From: Gemmatimonadota bacterium
GTDB lineage: Bacteria; Latescibacterota; UBA2968; UBA8231
Assembly: GCA_028875345.1 (NCBI GenBank)
Contig: JAPPEG010000352.1
Coordinates: 1-34,171 of the forward strand
DNA: 34,171 nt
Direction: 5' to 3'
A program made the translations under genes and the position numbers. Numbering within the stretch: the first letter of the stretch is position 1; each line of letters begins with the position of its first letter. Positions 23,769 to 32,450 of this stretch are shown piece by piece. Under the pieces are notes generated by a model. It saw only the letters and a program-made list of their open reading frames with translations. It ran no database searches and was not told the origin of the DNA.

Positions 23769-25535
23769 TCAGTGATACCTCTGACGCCAGAAGGGTACGT
23801 ACTCGCCGACGGCATCTCCCAAGTACTCGCGCACCGCAGTTCCAGTGTCCAAGGACAAGCATTCATCGGCGATCTCCCGCGCCTTTTCCGCGTGAATGGC
23901 GCGAATGACCTCCTTGACCTCCGGGATGAGACCGGGGCTTAGACTCAGACAATCCAGCCCGAGACCAAGCAAGAGCGTCGTGGCCAAGGGGTCGCCGGCC
24001 ATTTCGCCGCAGATGCTCACGGGCGTGTTGGTGCGCTGGCCGCTGTCGGCGACCATCTTGATCAAGCGCAAGACCGCCGGGTGAAACGGGTCGTAGAGCC
24101 AAGCCACTTTGCTCATGCCACGATCCACAGCCAATGCGTACTGAGTCAGGTCGTTGGTGCCGAGGCTAAAAAAATCTACTTCGCCGGCAAAGTGATCGGC
24201 CATCAAAGCCACGGATGGCACTTCGACCATAATGCCCAGCTTGCAATGCTCGGCAAAGGGCTGCCCTGCCGCCCGCAACTCGTCTTTGGCTTCCTCCACT
24301 AGTACCCGGATGCGCCGCAGTTCGTTCAAGCTAGAGATCATCGGCAACAAGATCTGCGCCTCGCCGCTTGCTCCGGCCCTGAGCAGGGCGCGTAGCTGCG
24401 TCTTGAACAGATCTGGGGTGTCGAGGCAGATGCGGATGCCGCGCCACCCCAAGAAGGGGTTGGCCTCGGGCGGCACCTCCAAGACGTGGGACAGCTTGTC
24501 GCCTCCCAAGTCCATGGTGCGAATCACCACGGGATACGGGGCCAGCGATTCGACGAGGGCGGAATAGACCTTGAACTGCTCCTCCTCGGAGGGCAAGCGG
24601 TAATTGAGATACAAGAACTCGGTGCGGTACATGCCCACGCCGCTAGCGCCGTTGTCGAGCGCCATCTGCACTTCGGTCTGCACATCGACGTTGGCCATCA
24701 ATGCGATTTCCTGCCCATCTAGGGTAACGGCAGGTAAGTTGCGGCGACGCTCTAGGTTGCGCTCGCGCCGCAGTTGACGCTGGCGACGCGCCCGATAGCG
24801 CCGCTCGCCGAGGGCATCGGGCCGCAGGTGGACTTGGCCTTCGTTGCCATCGACGACCACCAAGTCGCCGTCTGCCACTTGCTGTGAACAGTCGCCGGTG
24901 CCGACGACCGTGGGTAGCTGCAACGAGCGGGCAATGATGGCCGCGTGCGAAGCTGCGCCGCCGGCATCGAGTACCACGCCTTTGATCCGGCGGCGCTCTA
25001 GGCGCACCATCTCCGAGGGCAGCAAGTCGTGGGCTAGGACAATCGTGTTGGCGCGGAGCGAATCGAGCGCTTTGACTTCGCCTCCTGCTAAGCGCATCAA
25101 TACCTGATTTTCAATATCTGCGATGTCGCTTATCCGCGCCCGCAGGTATTCGTTCTCAATGCTACCGAAGGCTTCTTTGACTTTCTCCAGCTCCTCGGCG
25201 TATGCCCGCTCGGCCGAATAGTGCTTTTCGCGAATCAATGCCTCAGTGCGCGCTAGGATGGATGAATCCTCTAACATGGCTAGCTGAGCATCGAATATCT
25301 GCGCCAGTTCCTCGCCCTGCTCGCTGGCGACCCAGCGGCGAATGCGCCGAATCTCGTCCCCAGCCTGATGGAGTATGTTGCGAAAGCGCTCCACCTCCTC
25401 CCTAACCAGATGCTGCGCCACGCGCTGGCGGGTGATAACCGGGGCCTGCTTGTCGTATGCGAAAGCCCGGCCAATGCCAATGCCGGGAGAAACGCATATG
25501 CCATCGAAAACCCTATGTTCGCTGGTGGTGGTCAA
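23769..25535 (-). CDS. ptsI: Phosphoenolpyruvate-protein phosphotransferase (PTS Enzyme I)
   Basis: 588 residues. It takes phosphate from PEP and passes it to HPr. The TTG at 25535 overlaps the ptsH stop as TTGA and has GAGGGG six bases upstream; no nearby ATG fits. The N-terminal domain has the phosphohistidine in GGAASHAAIIARSLQLPTVVG. The PEP-binding domain has MYRTEFLY, RTMDLGGDK, SLGTNDLTQYALAVDRG and the catalytic Cys in CGEMAGDP. Only HPr accompanies it here; no EIIA, EIIB or EIIC is in the window, so a regulatory phosphorelay is as likely as sugar transport. Confidence 0.96.
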   Translation of the reverse strand: MTTTSEHRVFDGICVSPGIGIGRAFAYDKQAPVITRQRVAQHLVREEVERFRNILHQAGDEIRRIRRWVASEQGEELAQIFDAQLAMLEDSSILARTEALIREKHYSAERAYAEELEKVKEAFGSIENEYLRARISDIADIENQVLMRLAGGEVKALDSLRANTIVLAHDLLPSEMVRLERRRIKGVVLDAGGAASHAAIIARSLQLPTVVGTGDCSQQVADGDLVVVDGNEGQVHLRPDALGERRYRARRQRQLRRERNLERRRNLPAVTLDGQEIALMANVDVQTEVQMALDNGASGVGMYRTEFLYLNYRLPSEEEQFKVYSALVESLAPYPVVIRTMDLGGDKLSHVLEVPPEANPFLGWRGIRICLDTPDLFKTQLRALLRAGASGEAQILLPMISSLNELRRIRVLVEEAKDELRAAGQPFAEHCKLGIMVEVPSVALMADHFAGEVDFFSLGTNDLTQYALAVDRGMSKVAWLYDPFHPAVLRLIKMVADSGQRTNTPVSICGEMAGDPLATTLLLGLGLDCLSLSPGLIPEVKEVIRAIHAEKAREIADECLSLDTGTAVREYLGDAVGEYVPFWRQRYH

Positions 25536-25804
25536 GTTTGCCCCTCGAATGTGCTCTCCAGCAGTGAGATCATGGCCTCGATAGCTGCGTCCTCGTCCTC
25601 GCCCTCGGCCCGGACGGCGACTTGGGCACCTTGCTCGGCGGCCAGCATCATCACGCCCATGATGCTCTTGCCGTTGACCCCATCGACGTCGCCTTTGGAA
25701 AGGTAAATCTCGGCCTTGAATTGCGCTGCCGTCTGCACCAAGAGCGCGGCTGGACGAGCGTGAATACCCAGTGGATTGTTGATCGTGGCCGTCTTTTCAA
25801 CCAT
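25532..25804 (-). CDS. ptsH: Phosphocarrier protein HPr
   Basis: 90 residues. The phosphorylation site His15 lies in GIHARPA, and Ser47 in GKSIMGVM corresponds to the regulatory serine phosphorylated by HPr kinase in many bacteria. Length and motifs are standard. It overlaps ptsI by 4 bases and follows the GGGP-synthase gene by 10 bases. The presence of the regulatory-serine context suggests control by HPr kinase/phosphorylase, but no such gene is in the window. Confidence 0.96.
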   Translation of the reverse strand: MVEKTATINNPLGIHARPAALLVQTAAQFKAEIYLSKGDVDGVNGKSIMGVMMLAAEQGAQVAVRAEGEDEDAAIEAMISLLESTFEGQT

Positions 25805-25814
25805 TACCTATTGC

Positions 25815-26570
25815 TTACTCCTGTCGTTCTTTTACGTGTACTGCTCGGCTCAGGGCGCACAAGCGCTGCTGATTGTCTTCGACGACGCTGCCGGTGACCA
25901 CGAAGCCCGCACCGGCTTCCACCTTGGCCCGCGCCACCCCCGGTTCGCGGATGCCGCCGCCGACGACGACCGGCACCGAAACGCAATCCGCTACCGCGCT
26001 CACCATTTCGTCGGGCACGGACGCGCACGCGCCGCTGCCGGTCTCTAGATAAATAAGCCTCATGCCCAAATACTCGGCCGCCAAAGCGTGGGCCATGGCA
26101 ATGTCGATCTTGTCGCGCGGAATGGGCCGAGTATCGCTCATAAATTCCACGGATGTCAAGGTCCCCGACTCGACCAGCATATACCCGGTGGGGATGGTCT
26201 CAATGCCGTACTCGTGGATCAAGGGAGCGGCCTTGACGTGCTCGCCGATCAAGAGCTCGGGGTTGCGCCCGCTGACTAGCGACAGAAAGAGGATCGCATC
26301 GGCCGTCGGCACCACTTGGCCTGAACTCCCGGGGAAGCTGATCACCGGCACATCGACCTTGGCCCGGACGCGCTCGAAACAGACCGCATTGCGAGACGAG
26401 AACATCAGGCTCGTGCCGATGAGAATCGCGTCGGCCCCGGCTGCAACGCATAGTTGGGCGCGAGCCTCCAATTCGTCTGGAGCCAACCGATCTGGATCTA
26501 GCAAGGGCAAGTAGCCTGCGCCACGGCGGTGGCGGATATCTAGTAAGTGCTGCAGTACACTGCTAGCCAC
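25815..26570 (-). CDS. pcrB: Geranylgeranylglyceryl-phosphate synthase-family protein (group II)
   Basis: 251 residues from a GTG at 26570. The TIM-barrel prenyltransferase family is shown by YLPLLDPDRL at the start, GADAILIGTSL, ISFPGSSGQVV, ETIPTGYMLVE, YLETGSGA and VPVVVGGGIREP (phosphate-binding loop), in order. The archaeal enzyme joins geranylgeranyl diphosphate to sn-glycerol-1-phosphate and makes the first ether bond of archaeal lipids. Group II homologues also occur in Bacteroidetes and related bacteria. Chain length and physiological role are not inferable here. It lies 12 bases after alaS, and two phospholipid genes (pgsA, pgpA) are in the same gene run. Confidence 0.93.
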   Translation of the reverse strand: MASSVLQHLLDIRHRRGAGYLPLLDPDRLAPDELEARAQLCVAAGADAILIGTSLMFSSRNAVCFERVRAKVDVPVISFPGSSGQVVPTADAILFLSLVSGRNPELLIGEHVKAAPLIHEYGIETIPTGYMLVESGTLTSVEFMSDTRPIPRDKIDIAMAHALAAEYLGMRLIYLETGSGACASVPDEMVSAVADCVSVPVVVGGGIREPGVARAKVEAGAGFVVTGSVVEDNQQRLCALSRAVHVKERQE

Positions 26571-26588
26571 AAATAAGCTCGCTTATTT
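26571..26588. repeat. Palindrome overlapping the alaS stop and abutting the pcrB start
   Basis: AAATAAGC (26571-26578), TC, then GCTTATTT (26581-26588). It contains the alaS stop codon and ends immediately before the pcrB GTG. It might influence translational coupling; it could also be chance in an A/T-rich junction. Confidence 0.4.
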
Positions 26589-29192
26589 TAGCTGCTGCTC
26601 GACGATGTGCGCCACTTGCTCTAGCGCTTCGTCGAGCTTGCCCGGGTCGCGTCCACCGGCCTGGGCCAAGTGCGGCTTGCCACCACCCGAGCCACCGGCT
26701 AGCTGCGCCACGCCGCGCACAATATCGCCGGCCTTCAGCCCACGGCTCTTGATCAAGTCGTCGGTGACAACGGCGATAAAGGAAACCTTGCCGCCGATAT
26801 CCGCCCCCAAGACGCCAACTCCCGACCCCAAGCTCTCGCGCAGTCCGTCGGCCATGGCCCGCAGATTGGGCACATCCTCTGCCTCAGTGCGTCGCGCCAC
26901 GACCGTGACTCCTTCCACTTCTCGTGCCCCATTCGATAGATCGCTCGTCTCTAGCGCTGCGACCCGACGCCGCAATTCATCGAGGGTTCGCTCCAACTGG
27001 CGATTGCGCCCCAAGAGCGCCTCGATTTTGTCGGCGATCTCTTCGGGCCCGGCGTTGAGCCGAGTCCCCAAGTCTACCAACACCTGCCGCCGTTGGCGCG
27101 CGGCCCGCTCGGCTCCCTCGCCGGTCAATGCCTCGCTGCGACGGACGCCAGCGGCAATGCCGCTTTCGGAGAGCAAATCGAATGCGCCAATCTCGCCGGT
27201 CGAGCGCACGTGGGTGCCGCCACACAGCTCTAAACTAAAGTCGCCAATCCGCACCACGCGAACCTGATCCTCGTATTTCTCGCCGAAGAGCGCCTGCGCC
27301 CCCATGGCCTTGGCCTTTTCCAACTCCTCTTGGAAGGCACTCACTTCCAGGTCGGCGCGAATCTGCTCGTTGACTCGCTCCTCAATTTCGCGCAACTGCT
27401 CAGGCTCTACCGCGGCGAAATGCGAAAAGTCAAAGCGCAAACGGTCCGGCGCTACCAGCGAACCCATCTGCCCTACGTGATCGCCAAGGGTCCGCCGCAG
27501 CGACTCGTGCAATAAATGGGTCGCCGTGTGGTTGCGCTCGGCGTCCATGCGGGCCTGGCGATCGACGCGGGCGACTACGGCACCGGTCAACGCTCCAGTC
27601 TCTCCTTCCACTAAGCGACCTCTGTGGACGATGCCACCGCGCGCCTTCTGCGCGTCTTCGACTTCGACAACGAAACCATTGCCCTCGACCCAGCCTCGGT
27701 CGCCGACCTGCCCCCCCGCTTCAGCGTAGAAAGGGGTCCGATCCAGTACGAGCCACACCCGGCTATCCTCGCCTCCTTCGGCATGCACCACCTGAGCGTC
27801 TGTTTCCACCTCGTCGTAGCCGACGAAGAGCGAATGCCCTTCCTCCAAGGCATCGCCGACGCCTTCGGCGGCGCTAAACTGTGCGCGGGTAGCCTGACGC
27901 GCCCGCTGCCGCTGGGATTCAAGCGCGTGATCGAACTGCTCCCGCTCGACTAGCGGGATCTCCTGTTCGCGAGCCATTAGCTCCGTCAAGTCCAACGGGA
28001 AGCCGTAGGTGTCGTAGAGTTGGAAAGCATCACCACCGGTGATCTGTCCCTTGGCGGCAAACCGCGCGAAGATATCCAAGCCGCGGTCGAGGGTCCTGCC
28101 AAAATTCTCTTCCTCGGAGTGGATGACTCGGGCAATGTGATCCTGCCTAGCCACGATCTCCGGGAAAACATGCCCCATAGTTTCGCCCAACGTGCCAACT
28201 AATTGATGAATAACGGGATCGTGCTGATCGAGCTGGCGGGCGTAGCGCGCGGCGCGGCGCAGGATGCGGCGCAGGACGTACCCACGGCCCTCGTTGGAGG
28301 GCATCGCGCCGTCGGCCATGGTGAAGCTGAGGGCGCGGACGTGGTCGGCGATGACCTGCATGGGGACGCGGTGCTCGCCGCCGTACTCTTTGCCTGTCAA
28401 TTCGGCAATGCGGCCGATAAGCGGCTGGAAGACATCGGTCTCGTAGTTGCTCTCGGCCCCCTGTAAAAGGCTGCATATCCGCTCAAAGCCCATACCGGTA
28501 TCCACGTGCTTTTCAGGCAGTGGTTGCAGCGCCCCGGTCTCGTCGCGGTTGTACTGGATGAAGACCAAGTTCCAGATCTCGACCAAGTCGCCCGTGTCGT
28601 CGACGAGCATACGGCGATCCTGCGCCGCCAGATCGTCGCCCAAGTAGTAATGGATCTCAGAGCAAGGGCCGCAGGGGCCGGTCGCGCCCATTTCCCAGAA
28701 ATTTTCCTTGGCTGGCAAACACACGACGCGTCCCGGCAGCAGGTCGGTGCATTCGTACCAGAACGCCTCTGCCTCCGCGTCGGCTTCTACCGCGTCGTCG
28801 CCGACAAAGACGGTGGCCCAGAGCCGCTCCTTTTCCAAGCCAAAGTGCTCGGTAATTAACTCCCAGCCCCACTCGATGGCTTCTTTTTTGAAGTAGTCGC
28901 CAAAGGACCAGTTGCCCAGCATCTCAAAGAAGGTGTGGTGCCAAGGGCTGTAGCCGACTTCGTCGAGGTCGTTGTGCTTGCCCGAGACCCGCATGACCTT
29001 CTGCGTATCAACCGCCCGGGTGTAGTCGCGCCGGCCCAAGCCCAAGAAGACATCCTTGAACTGATTCATGCCGGCGTTGGTAAAATAGAGGGTGGGGTCG
29101 TCTTGCGGCACGACCGGTGCGCTCGGTACGCGCACGTGGTCCTTACCTTCGAAAAAACGGAGGAACGCCTCCCTAATCTCCCTCGACTTCAT
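26583..29192 (-). CDS. alaS: Alanyl-tRNA synthetase
   Basis: 869 residues, the usual length. It charges tRNA-Ala. Catalytic-domain blocks are LYFTNAGMNQFKDVFLG, SGKHNDLDEVGYSPWHHTFFEMLGNWSFGDYFKKEAI and TGPCGPCSEIHY. The editing domain has HTATHLLHESLR and CGGTHVRSTGEIG (zinc-binding His and Cys). The C-terminal DHHA1-type domain ends GGSGGGKPHLAQAGGRD. The MRVSGKHNDLDEVG variant of the adenylate-binding block resembles Bacteroidetes-type sequences. The 5' end overlaps recX by 20 bases. Confidence 0.97.
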   Translation of the reverse strand: MKSREIREAFLRFFEGKDHVRVPSAPVVPQDDPTLYFTNAGMNQFKDVFLGLGRRDYTRAVDTQKVMRVSGKHNDLDEVGYSPWHHTFFEMLGNWSFGDYFKKEAIEWGWELITEHFGLEKERLWATVFVGDDAVEADAEAEAFWYECTDLLPGRVVCLPAKENFWEMGATGPCGPCSEIHYYLGDDLAAQDRRMLVDDTGDLVEIWNLVFIQYNRDETGALQPLPEKHVDTGMGFERICSLLQGAESNYETDVFQPLIGRIAELTGKEYGGEHRVPMQVIADHVRALSFTMADGAMPSNEGRGYVLRRILRRAARYARQLDQHDPVIHQLVGTLGETMGHVFPEIVARQDHIARVIHSEEENFGRTLDRGLDIFARFAAKGQITGGDAFQLYDTYGFPLDLTELMAREQEIPLVEREQFDHALESQRQRARQATRAQFSAAEGVGDALEEGHSLFVGYDEVETDAQVVHAEGGEDSRVWLVLDRTPFYAEAGGQVGDRGWVEGNGFVVEVEDAQKARGGIVHRGRLVEGETGALTGAVVARVDRQARMDAERNHTATHLLHESLRRTLGDHVGQMGSLVAPDRLRFDFSHFAAVEPEQLREIEERVNEQIRADLEVSAFQEELEKAKAMGAQALFGEKYEDQVRVVRIGDFSLELCGGTHVRSTGEIGAFDLLSESGIAAGVRRSEALTGEGAERAARQRRQVLVDLGTRLNAGPEEIADKIEALLGRNRQLERTLDELRRRVAALETSDLSNGAREVEGVTVVARRTEAEDVPNLRAMADGLRESLGSGVGVLGADIGGKVSFIAVVTDDLIKSRGLKAGDIVRGVAQLAGGSGGGKPHLAQAGGRDPGKLDEALEQVAHIVEQQLK

Positions 29193-29661
29193 TGGCTAAC
29201 TCCTGCCATACCTGTTCGACCGCTGCTCTGGCCATTTCCTGATCACAACCACGCCGGGCCAACAAGCCCAGCATCCGACGCTTGGCTTTGTCCGGAGCCA
29301 ATCCCCGGTAGCGCCAAGCCTGCTTGCTCAATAGTTCGACCGCCCGTTCACTCGAATCGAGCACTCCGGCATACTCGGCGATGACCTCGTCAATTACACC
29401 TGTGGCCACGCCTTTATGCCTGAGATCTTGGGCTAGTTTACGCGCACCATTAGCCCGCTGCAACCGCGCCTCGATCCAGCGCCGGGCAAACTCGCGGTCG
29501 TCGAGGAGCTTCTGACGCTGCAAGTCGTCGATGACCTCGGCGACGACCTCGGCGGCAAATTCCTTCTCCTTTAGCTTGTCGCGCACCTCCGCTACAGACC
29601 GCGCCCGATAGCTGAGATAGCGATAGGCGGCGTCCTTGGCCTTCTGCAGTTGGTCGTCCAC
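29173..29661 (-). CDS. recX: Regulatory protein RecX
   Basis: 162 residues from a GTG at 29661, directly after the recA stop, with AGGAG inside the end of recA. The three-helix repeats of RecX are visible: AYRYLSYRARSVAEVRDKLKEK, VIDDLQRQKLLDDREFARRWIE and LRHKGVATGVIDEVI. RecX binds RecA filaments and limits their growth. Zero spacing to recA implies translational coupling. The 3' end overlaps alaS by 20 bases, giving the common recA-recX-alaS order. Confidence 0.92.
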   Translation of the reverse strand: MDDQLQKAKDAAYRYLSYRARSVAEVRDKLKEKEFAAEVVAEVIDDLQRQKLLDDREFARRWIEARLQRANGARKLAQDLRHKGVATGVIDEVIAEYAGVLDSSERAVELLSKQAWRYRGLAPDKAKRRMLGLLARRGCDQEMARAAVEQVWQELANEVEGD

Positions 29662-30726
29662 TTATTCTCCTGCTTGGCCAGCCTCGTCTTGCTCTACCAT
29701 CGCCTCAAGCCCCAACTCGCCGCGCAGCTTGTGTTCAATCTCCGTGGCAATTTCTGGATGCTCGCGCAAAAATTCCTTGGCGTTGTCTCGGCCCTGTCCC
29801 AAGCGCTCGCCGTTGTAGGAAAACCACGCCCCGCTCTTTTCCACAAGCCCCTTGTCAACGCCGATATCGATCAGGTCGCCCTCCCAAGATATGCCGATTG
29901 AGTCGCCGTGAAAGATCAGGTCGAATTCGGCTTCGCGAAAGGGGGGGGCCACTTTGTTCTTGACGACCTTGACCCGAGTGCGATTGCCGATGTCGAGGTC
30001 GCCGTCTTTGACGCGGGCGATGCGGCGGATGTCGATGCGCACCGAAGAATAGAAGGGCAGAGCGCGTCCGCCGGTGGTGGTCTCCGGGTTGCCGAACATC
30101 ACGCCGATCTTCATGCGCAACTGGTTGAGAAAAATCAGACACGTGTTCGAGCGGTTGATGGAGCCGGCCAACTTGCGCAGGGCTTGAGACATCAGTCGCG
30201 CGTGCAACCCCATGTGCGAATCGCCCATGTCGCCTTCCAGTTCGGCCTGCGGCACCAGCGCGGCCACCGAATCGACGACGATGATATCGAAGGCTCCGCT
30301 GCGCACCAAGGTATCGACGATCTCGAGGGCCTGCTCACCCGAATCCGGCTGCGATATGATTAGGTTTTCCACATCGACGCCGATGCGCCGCGCGAAGCTG
30401 ACATCGAGAGCGTGTTCGGCGTCGATAAAGGCCGCGGTGCCGCCACGCTTTTGCGACTCGCGGATGGCGTGCAGCGAGAGCATGGTCTTGCCCGCCCCCT
30501 CTGGACCAGATATTTCGACGATCCGCCCCTTGGGCAAGCCGCCGATGCCCAGCGCTGCATCTACAGCCAGCGATCCAGTAGAAATCGCCTCCACCTCTTG
30601 GACTCCGCCCTCGTCCCCGAGGCGCATAATCGACCCCTTGCCGTACTGCTTTTCAATCTGCGACATTGCCAGCTCCAGCGCTCTGGCCTTGTTGCCGTCT
30701 GCACTGTGTCCGTTCGCTTTCGCCAT
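29662..30726 (-). CDS. recA: Recombinase RecA
   Basis: 354 residues from ATG 30726, with GGGGAG upstream. It forms filaments on single-stranded DNA for strand exchange and SOS activation. Signatures: [22 protein letters not shown], Walker [10 protein letters not shown], Walker [33 protein letters not shown] and [12 protein letters not shown]. The Walker A reads GPEGAGKTM (74-82) instead of the near-universal GPESSGKTT, and TTGGRAL replaces TTGGNAL. Only 33 bases separate it from pgpA, and I see no LexA-type palindrome there, so induction through its own SOS box is not evident. Confidence 0.97.
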   Translation of the reverse strand: MAKANGHSADGNKARALELAMSQIEKQYGKGSIMRLGDEGGVQEVEAISTGSLAVDAALGIGGLPKGRIVEISGPEGAGKTMLSLHAIRESQKRGGTAAFIDAEHALDVSFARRIGVDVENLIISQPDSGEQALEIVDTLVRSGAFDIIVVDSVAALVPQAELEGDMGDSHMGLHARLMSQALRKLAGSINRSNTCLIFLNQLRMKIGVMFGNPETTTGGRALPFYSSVRIDIRRIARVKDGDLDIGNRTRVKVVKNKVAPPFREAEFDLIFHGDSIGISWEGDLIDIGVDKGLVEKSGAWFSYNGERLGQGRDNAKEFLREHPEIATEIEHKLRGELGLEAMVEQDEAGQAGE

Positions 30727-30759
30727 GAAAATCTCCCCAATTAAAGTGTGGTATCGGTT

Positions 30760-31209
30760 CTAGCCCATCCACTCGACCAAATAGGAAGACGAGCGAATGA
30801 CCACGTTGCTGTACAGGCCAGCGACCACGTCGTCGGCCACAATGCCCCACCCCCCAGGCATGACTTCTAGCTGCCGCGCTGGGGGCGGCTTGACAATATC
30901 GAAGGCGCGGAAGACGAAGAAACCCGCGATAATCGTCCCAGCGCTTGGAGGCAAAAACGCCACTGCAAAGAGAAAGCCCACCCCCTCGTCAATGACGACC
31001 TGCCTCGGGTCCTTACCCCATTCCGGGGCCGCCCGACCCGCGCTGTACACCCCAATGACCGAAGCAACTAAAAGCACTCCGATCCATTCCAGCACTCCCA
31101 AAGCTGGAACAAACAGCCAGTACAACAAAGCGACGAACGCGGTACCAGCCGTACCGGGTGCCCATGGGGCATAGCCGACGAAAAAGAGCGTGGCGATCAG
31201 TCGGTTCAG
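30760..31209 (-). CDS. pgpA: Phosphatidylglycerophosphatase A, apparent CTG start
   Basis: About 149 residues. It removes phosphate from phosphatidylglycerophosphate to give phosphatidylglycerol. Conserved blocks: GYAPWAPGTAGT near the N-terminus, DPRQVVIDEGVG with catalytic acidic residues, FRAFDIVKPPPARQLE, and PGGWGIVADDVVAGL. The conserved APGT block lies upstream of the first standard start codon (TTG at 31128). Going back to the in-frame TAG at 31227-31225 there is no ATG, GTG or TTG. CTG codons at 31209 or 31200 are the only plausible starts, with AGAGGA about 11 bases upstream of the first. The gene follows pgsA, whose product supplies its substrate, so coupling is likely. Confidence 0.85.
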   Translation of the reverse strand: MNRLIATLFFVGYAPWAPGTAGTAFVALLYWLFVPALGVLEWIGVLLVASVIGVYSAGRAAPEWGKDPRQVVIDEGVGFLFAVAFLPPSAGTIIAGFFVFRAFDIVKPPPARQLEVMPGGWGIVADDVVAGLYSNVVIRSSSYLVEWMG

Positions 31210-31235
31210 AAGAAACGCGTTCCTCTACGCCGCGC

Positions 31236-31838
31236 TCAGGGTTCCTTGTAGGAAGAGGTCGCGCGGAACAGGTAGTGAAAACCCGACAGCAGCGTCAGCA
31301 ACAGCACCCCTGCCAACAGTGCATTGGCCAAAAGCTGGATTAGCTGGTCGTCGAGAAAGAAGAGATGACCCGCGGCAAAGCGCCCCATCGCCTCCTCGAG
31401 GCCAATGACAAAAAGAATGAAGATAACCGTGAAAAGCTGGACCGCAGTCTTCCACTTGGCCAAGCGCGAAGTGACCATGGGGCGGCCCCGATATATCCCG
31501 TAGAGGCGCATGCCCGTAATCAGGATATCGCGTCCGACGATGGGCAAGACCAGCCAAAAATTGACCATTCTGTTCAACGCTAGGGCAACGAGTGCCGACG
31601 TTACCAAAATCTTGTCGGCCAACGGGTCCAAGAAGCGCCCCAACGGCGTTACTTGGTTGCCGGCGCGCGCTAGTTTGCCATCGTAGAAATCGGTCAGCGA
31701 GGCCGCGCTGAAGACGACAAAGGCAAGGCTTTTCAAATACCAAGTATCGGTGAACAGCAGTAGCAAAAACAGCGGCGTCAAACCGATCCTGAGCGCAGTC
31801 AGTCCATTGGGCAAGTTAAAAATATCGCGCCGATTCAT
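31236..31838 (-). CDS. pgsA: CDP-diacylglycerol-glycerol-3-phosphate 3-phosphatidyltransferase
   Basis: 200 residues from ATG 31838, with GAGGTAG upstream; the frame continues 5' but the first residues MNRRDIFNLPNGLTALRI are the conserved family start. The CDP-alcohol phosphotransferase motif D-x2-D-G-x2-A-R-x8-G-x3-D-x3-D is present as TDFYDGKLARAGNQVTPLGRFLDPLADK. Several hydrophobic helices show it is an integral membrane enzyme. It makes phosphatidylglycerophosphate, the substrate of the pgpA product encoded next. It lies 7 bases after recR. Confidence 0.95.
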   Translation of the reverse strand: MNRRDIFNLPNGLTALRIGLTPLFLLLLFTDTWYLKSLAFVVFSAASLTDFYDGKLARAGNQVTPLGRFLDPLADKILVTSALVALALNRMVNFWLVLPIVGRDILITGMRLYGIYRGRPMVTSRLAKWKTAVQLFTVIFILFVIGLEEAMGRFAAGHLFFLDDQLIQLLANALLAGVLLLTLLSGFHYLFRATSSYKEP

Positions 31839-31845
31839 GACTACC

Positions 31846-32442
31846 TCACAGCGAAGACCGGCCGGCAAAGGCGAGGGAGAGGGTGACGCTGTCGGCCAAG
31901 TCCAAATCCGCGCCCACCGGCAGGCCGCGCGCCAGCCTCGACACCTTGGTCAGCGGCATGAGTTGCTGGGCGATGAAGTGAGCGGTGGCATCGCCCTCGG
32001 CATTGGCATTGAGCGCGAGCATTACCTCCTGGACGCCCTGCTGGCGCACGCGCTCGACCAAGGTGTCGATGTGCAAATCCTCGGGCAGCACTCCGTCTTG
32101 CGGGGAGAGCACTCCGCCGAGCACGTGATACGCTCCAGAGTAAAACTGACTCATCTCAAAAGCCAACACGTCGCTGGCTTCGGCCACCACGCAGAGGAAC
32201 TGCTGGTCGCGCCGAGTATCTCGGCAGACTTCGCATAGGGGCTCGCCCTTTTGGGTAAAATTGTAGCAGGTGGCGCAGTGTTCGATTTGGTCTTTGGCGG
32301 CAATGAGCGCCTTGGCGAGCAACTCGGCTTCCTCGCGCGGCCTCTTGACCACATAGAGCGCCAAGCGCTGCGCTGTCTTGCGGCCGATACCGGGCAGCTT
32401 GGCAAATGCGACAATCAAGTCTTCGAGGGCCAGAGGTTCCAT
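31846..32442 (-). CDS. recR: Recombination mediator RecR
   Basis: 198 residues. The helix-hairpin-helix LPGIGRKTAQRLALYV is at the N-terminus, then the zinc finger C-A-T-C ... C-E-V-C (CATCYNFTQKGEPLCEVC), then the Toprim domain LCVVAEASDVLAFEMSQFYSGAYHVLGG. RecR works with RecF or RecO to load RecA on gapped DNA. It lies 8 bases after dnaX, the widespread dnaX-recR arrangement (no intervening ebfC/ybaB gene is present here). Confidence 0.96.
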   Translation of the reverse strand: MEPLALEDLIVAFAKLPGIGRKTAQRLALYVVKRPREEAELLAKALIAAKDQIEHCATCYNFTQKGEPLCEVCRDTRRDQQFLCVVAEASDVLAFEMSQFYSGAYHVLGGVLSPQDGVLPEDLHIDTLVERVRQQGVQEVMLALNANAEGDATAHFIAQQLMPLTKVSRLARGLPVGADLDLADSVTLSLAFAGRSSL

Positions 32443-32450
32443 AGGGTTTC

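Noticed and set aside
31128..31130. TTG at 31128 as the start of pgpA
   Set aside because: It would remove the conserved GYAPWAPGTAGT block and the first membrane helix of PgpA.
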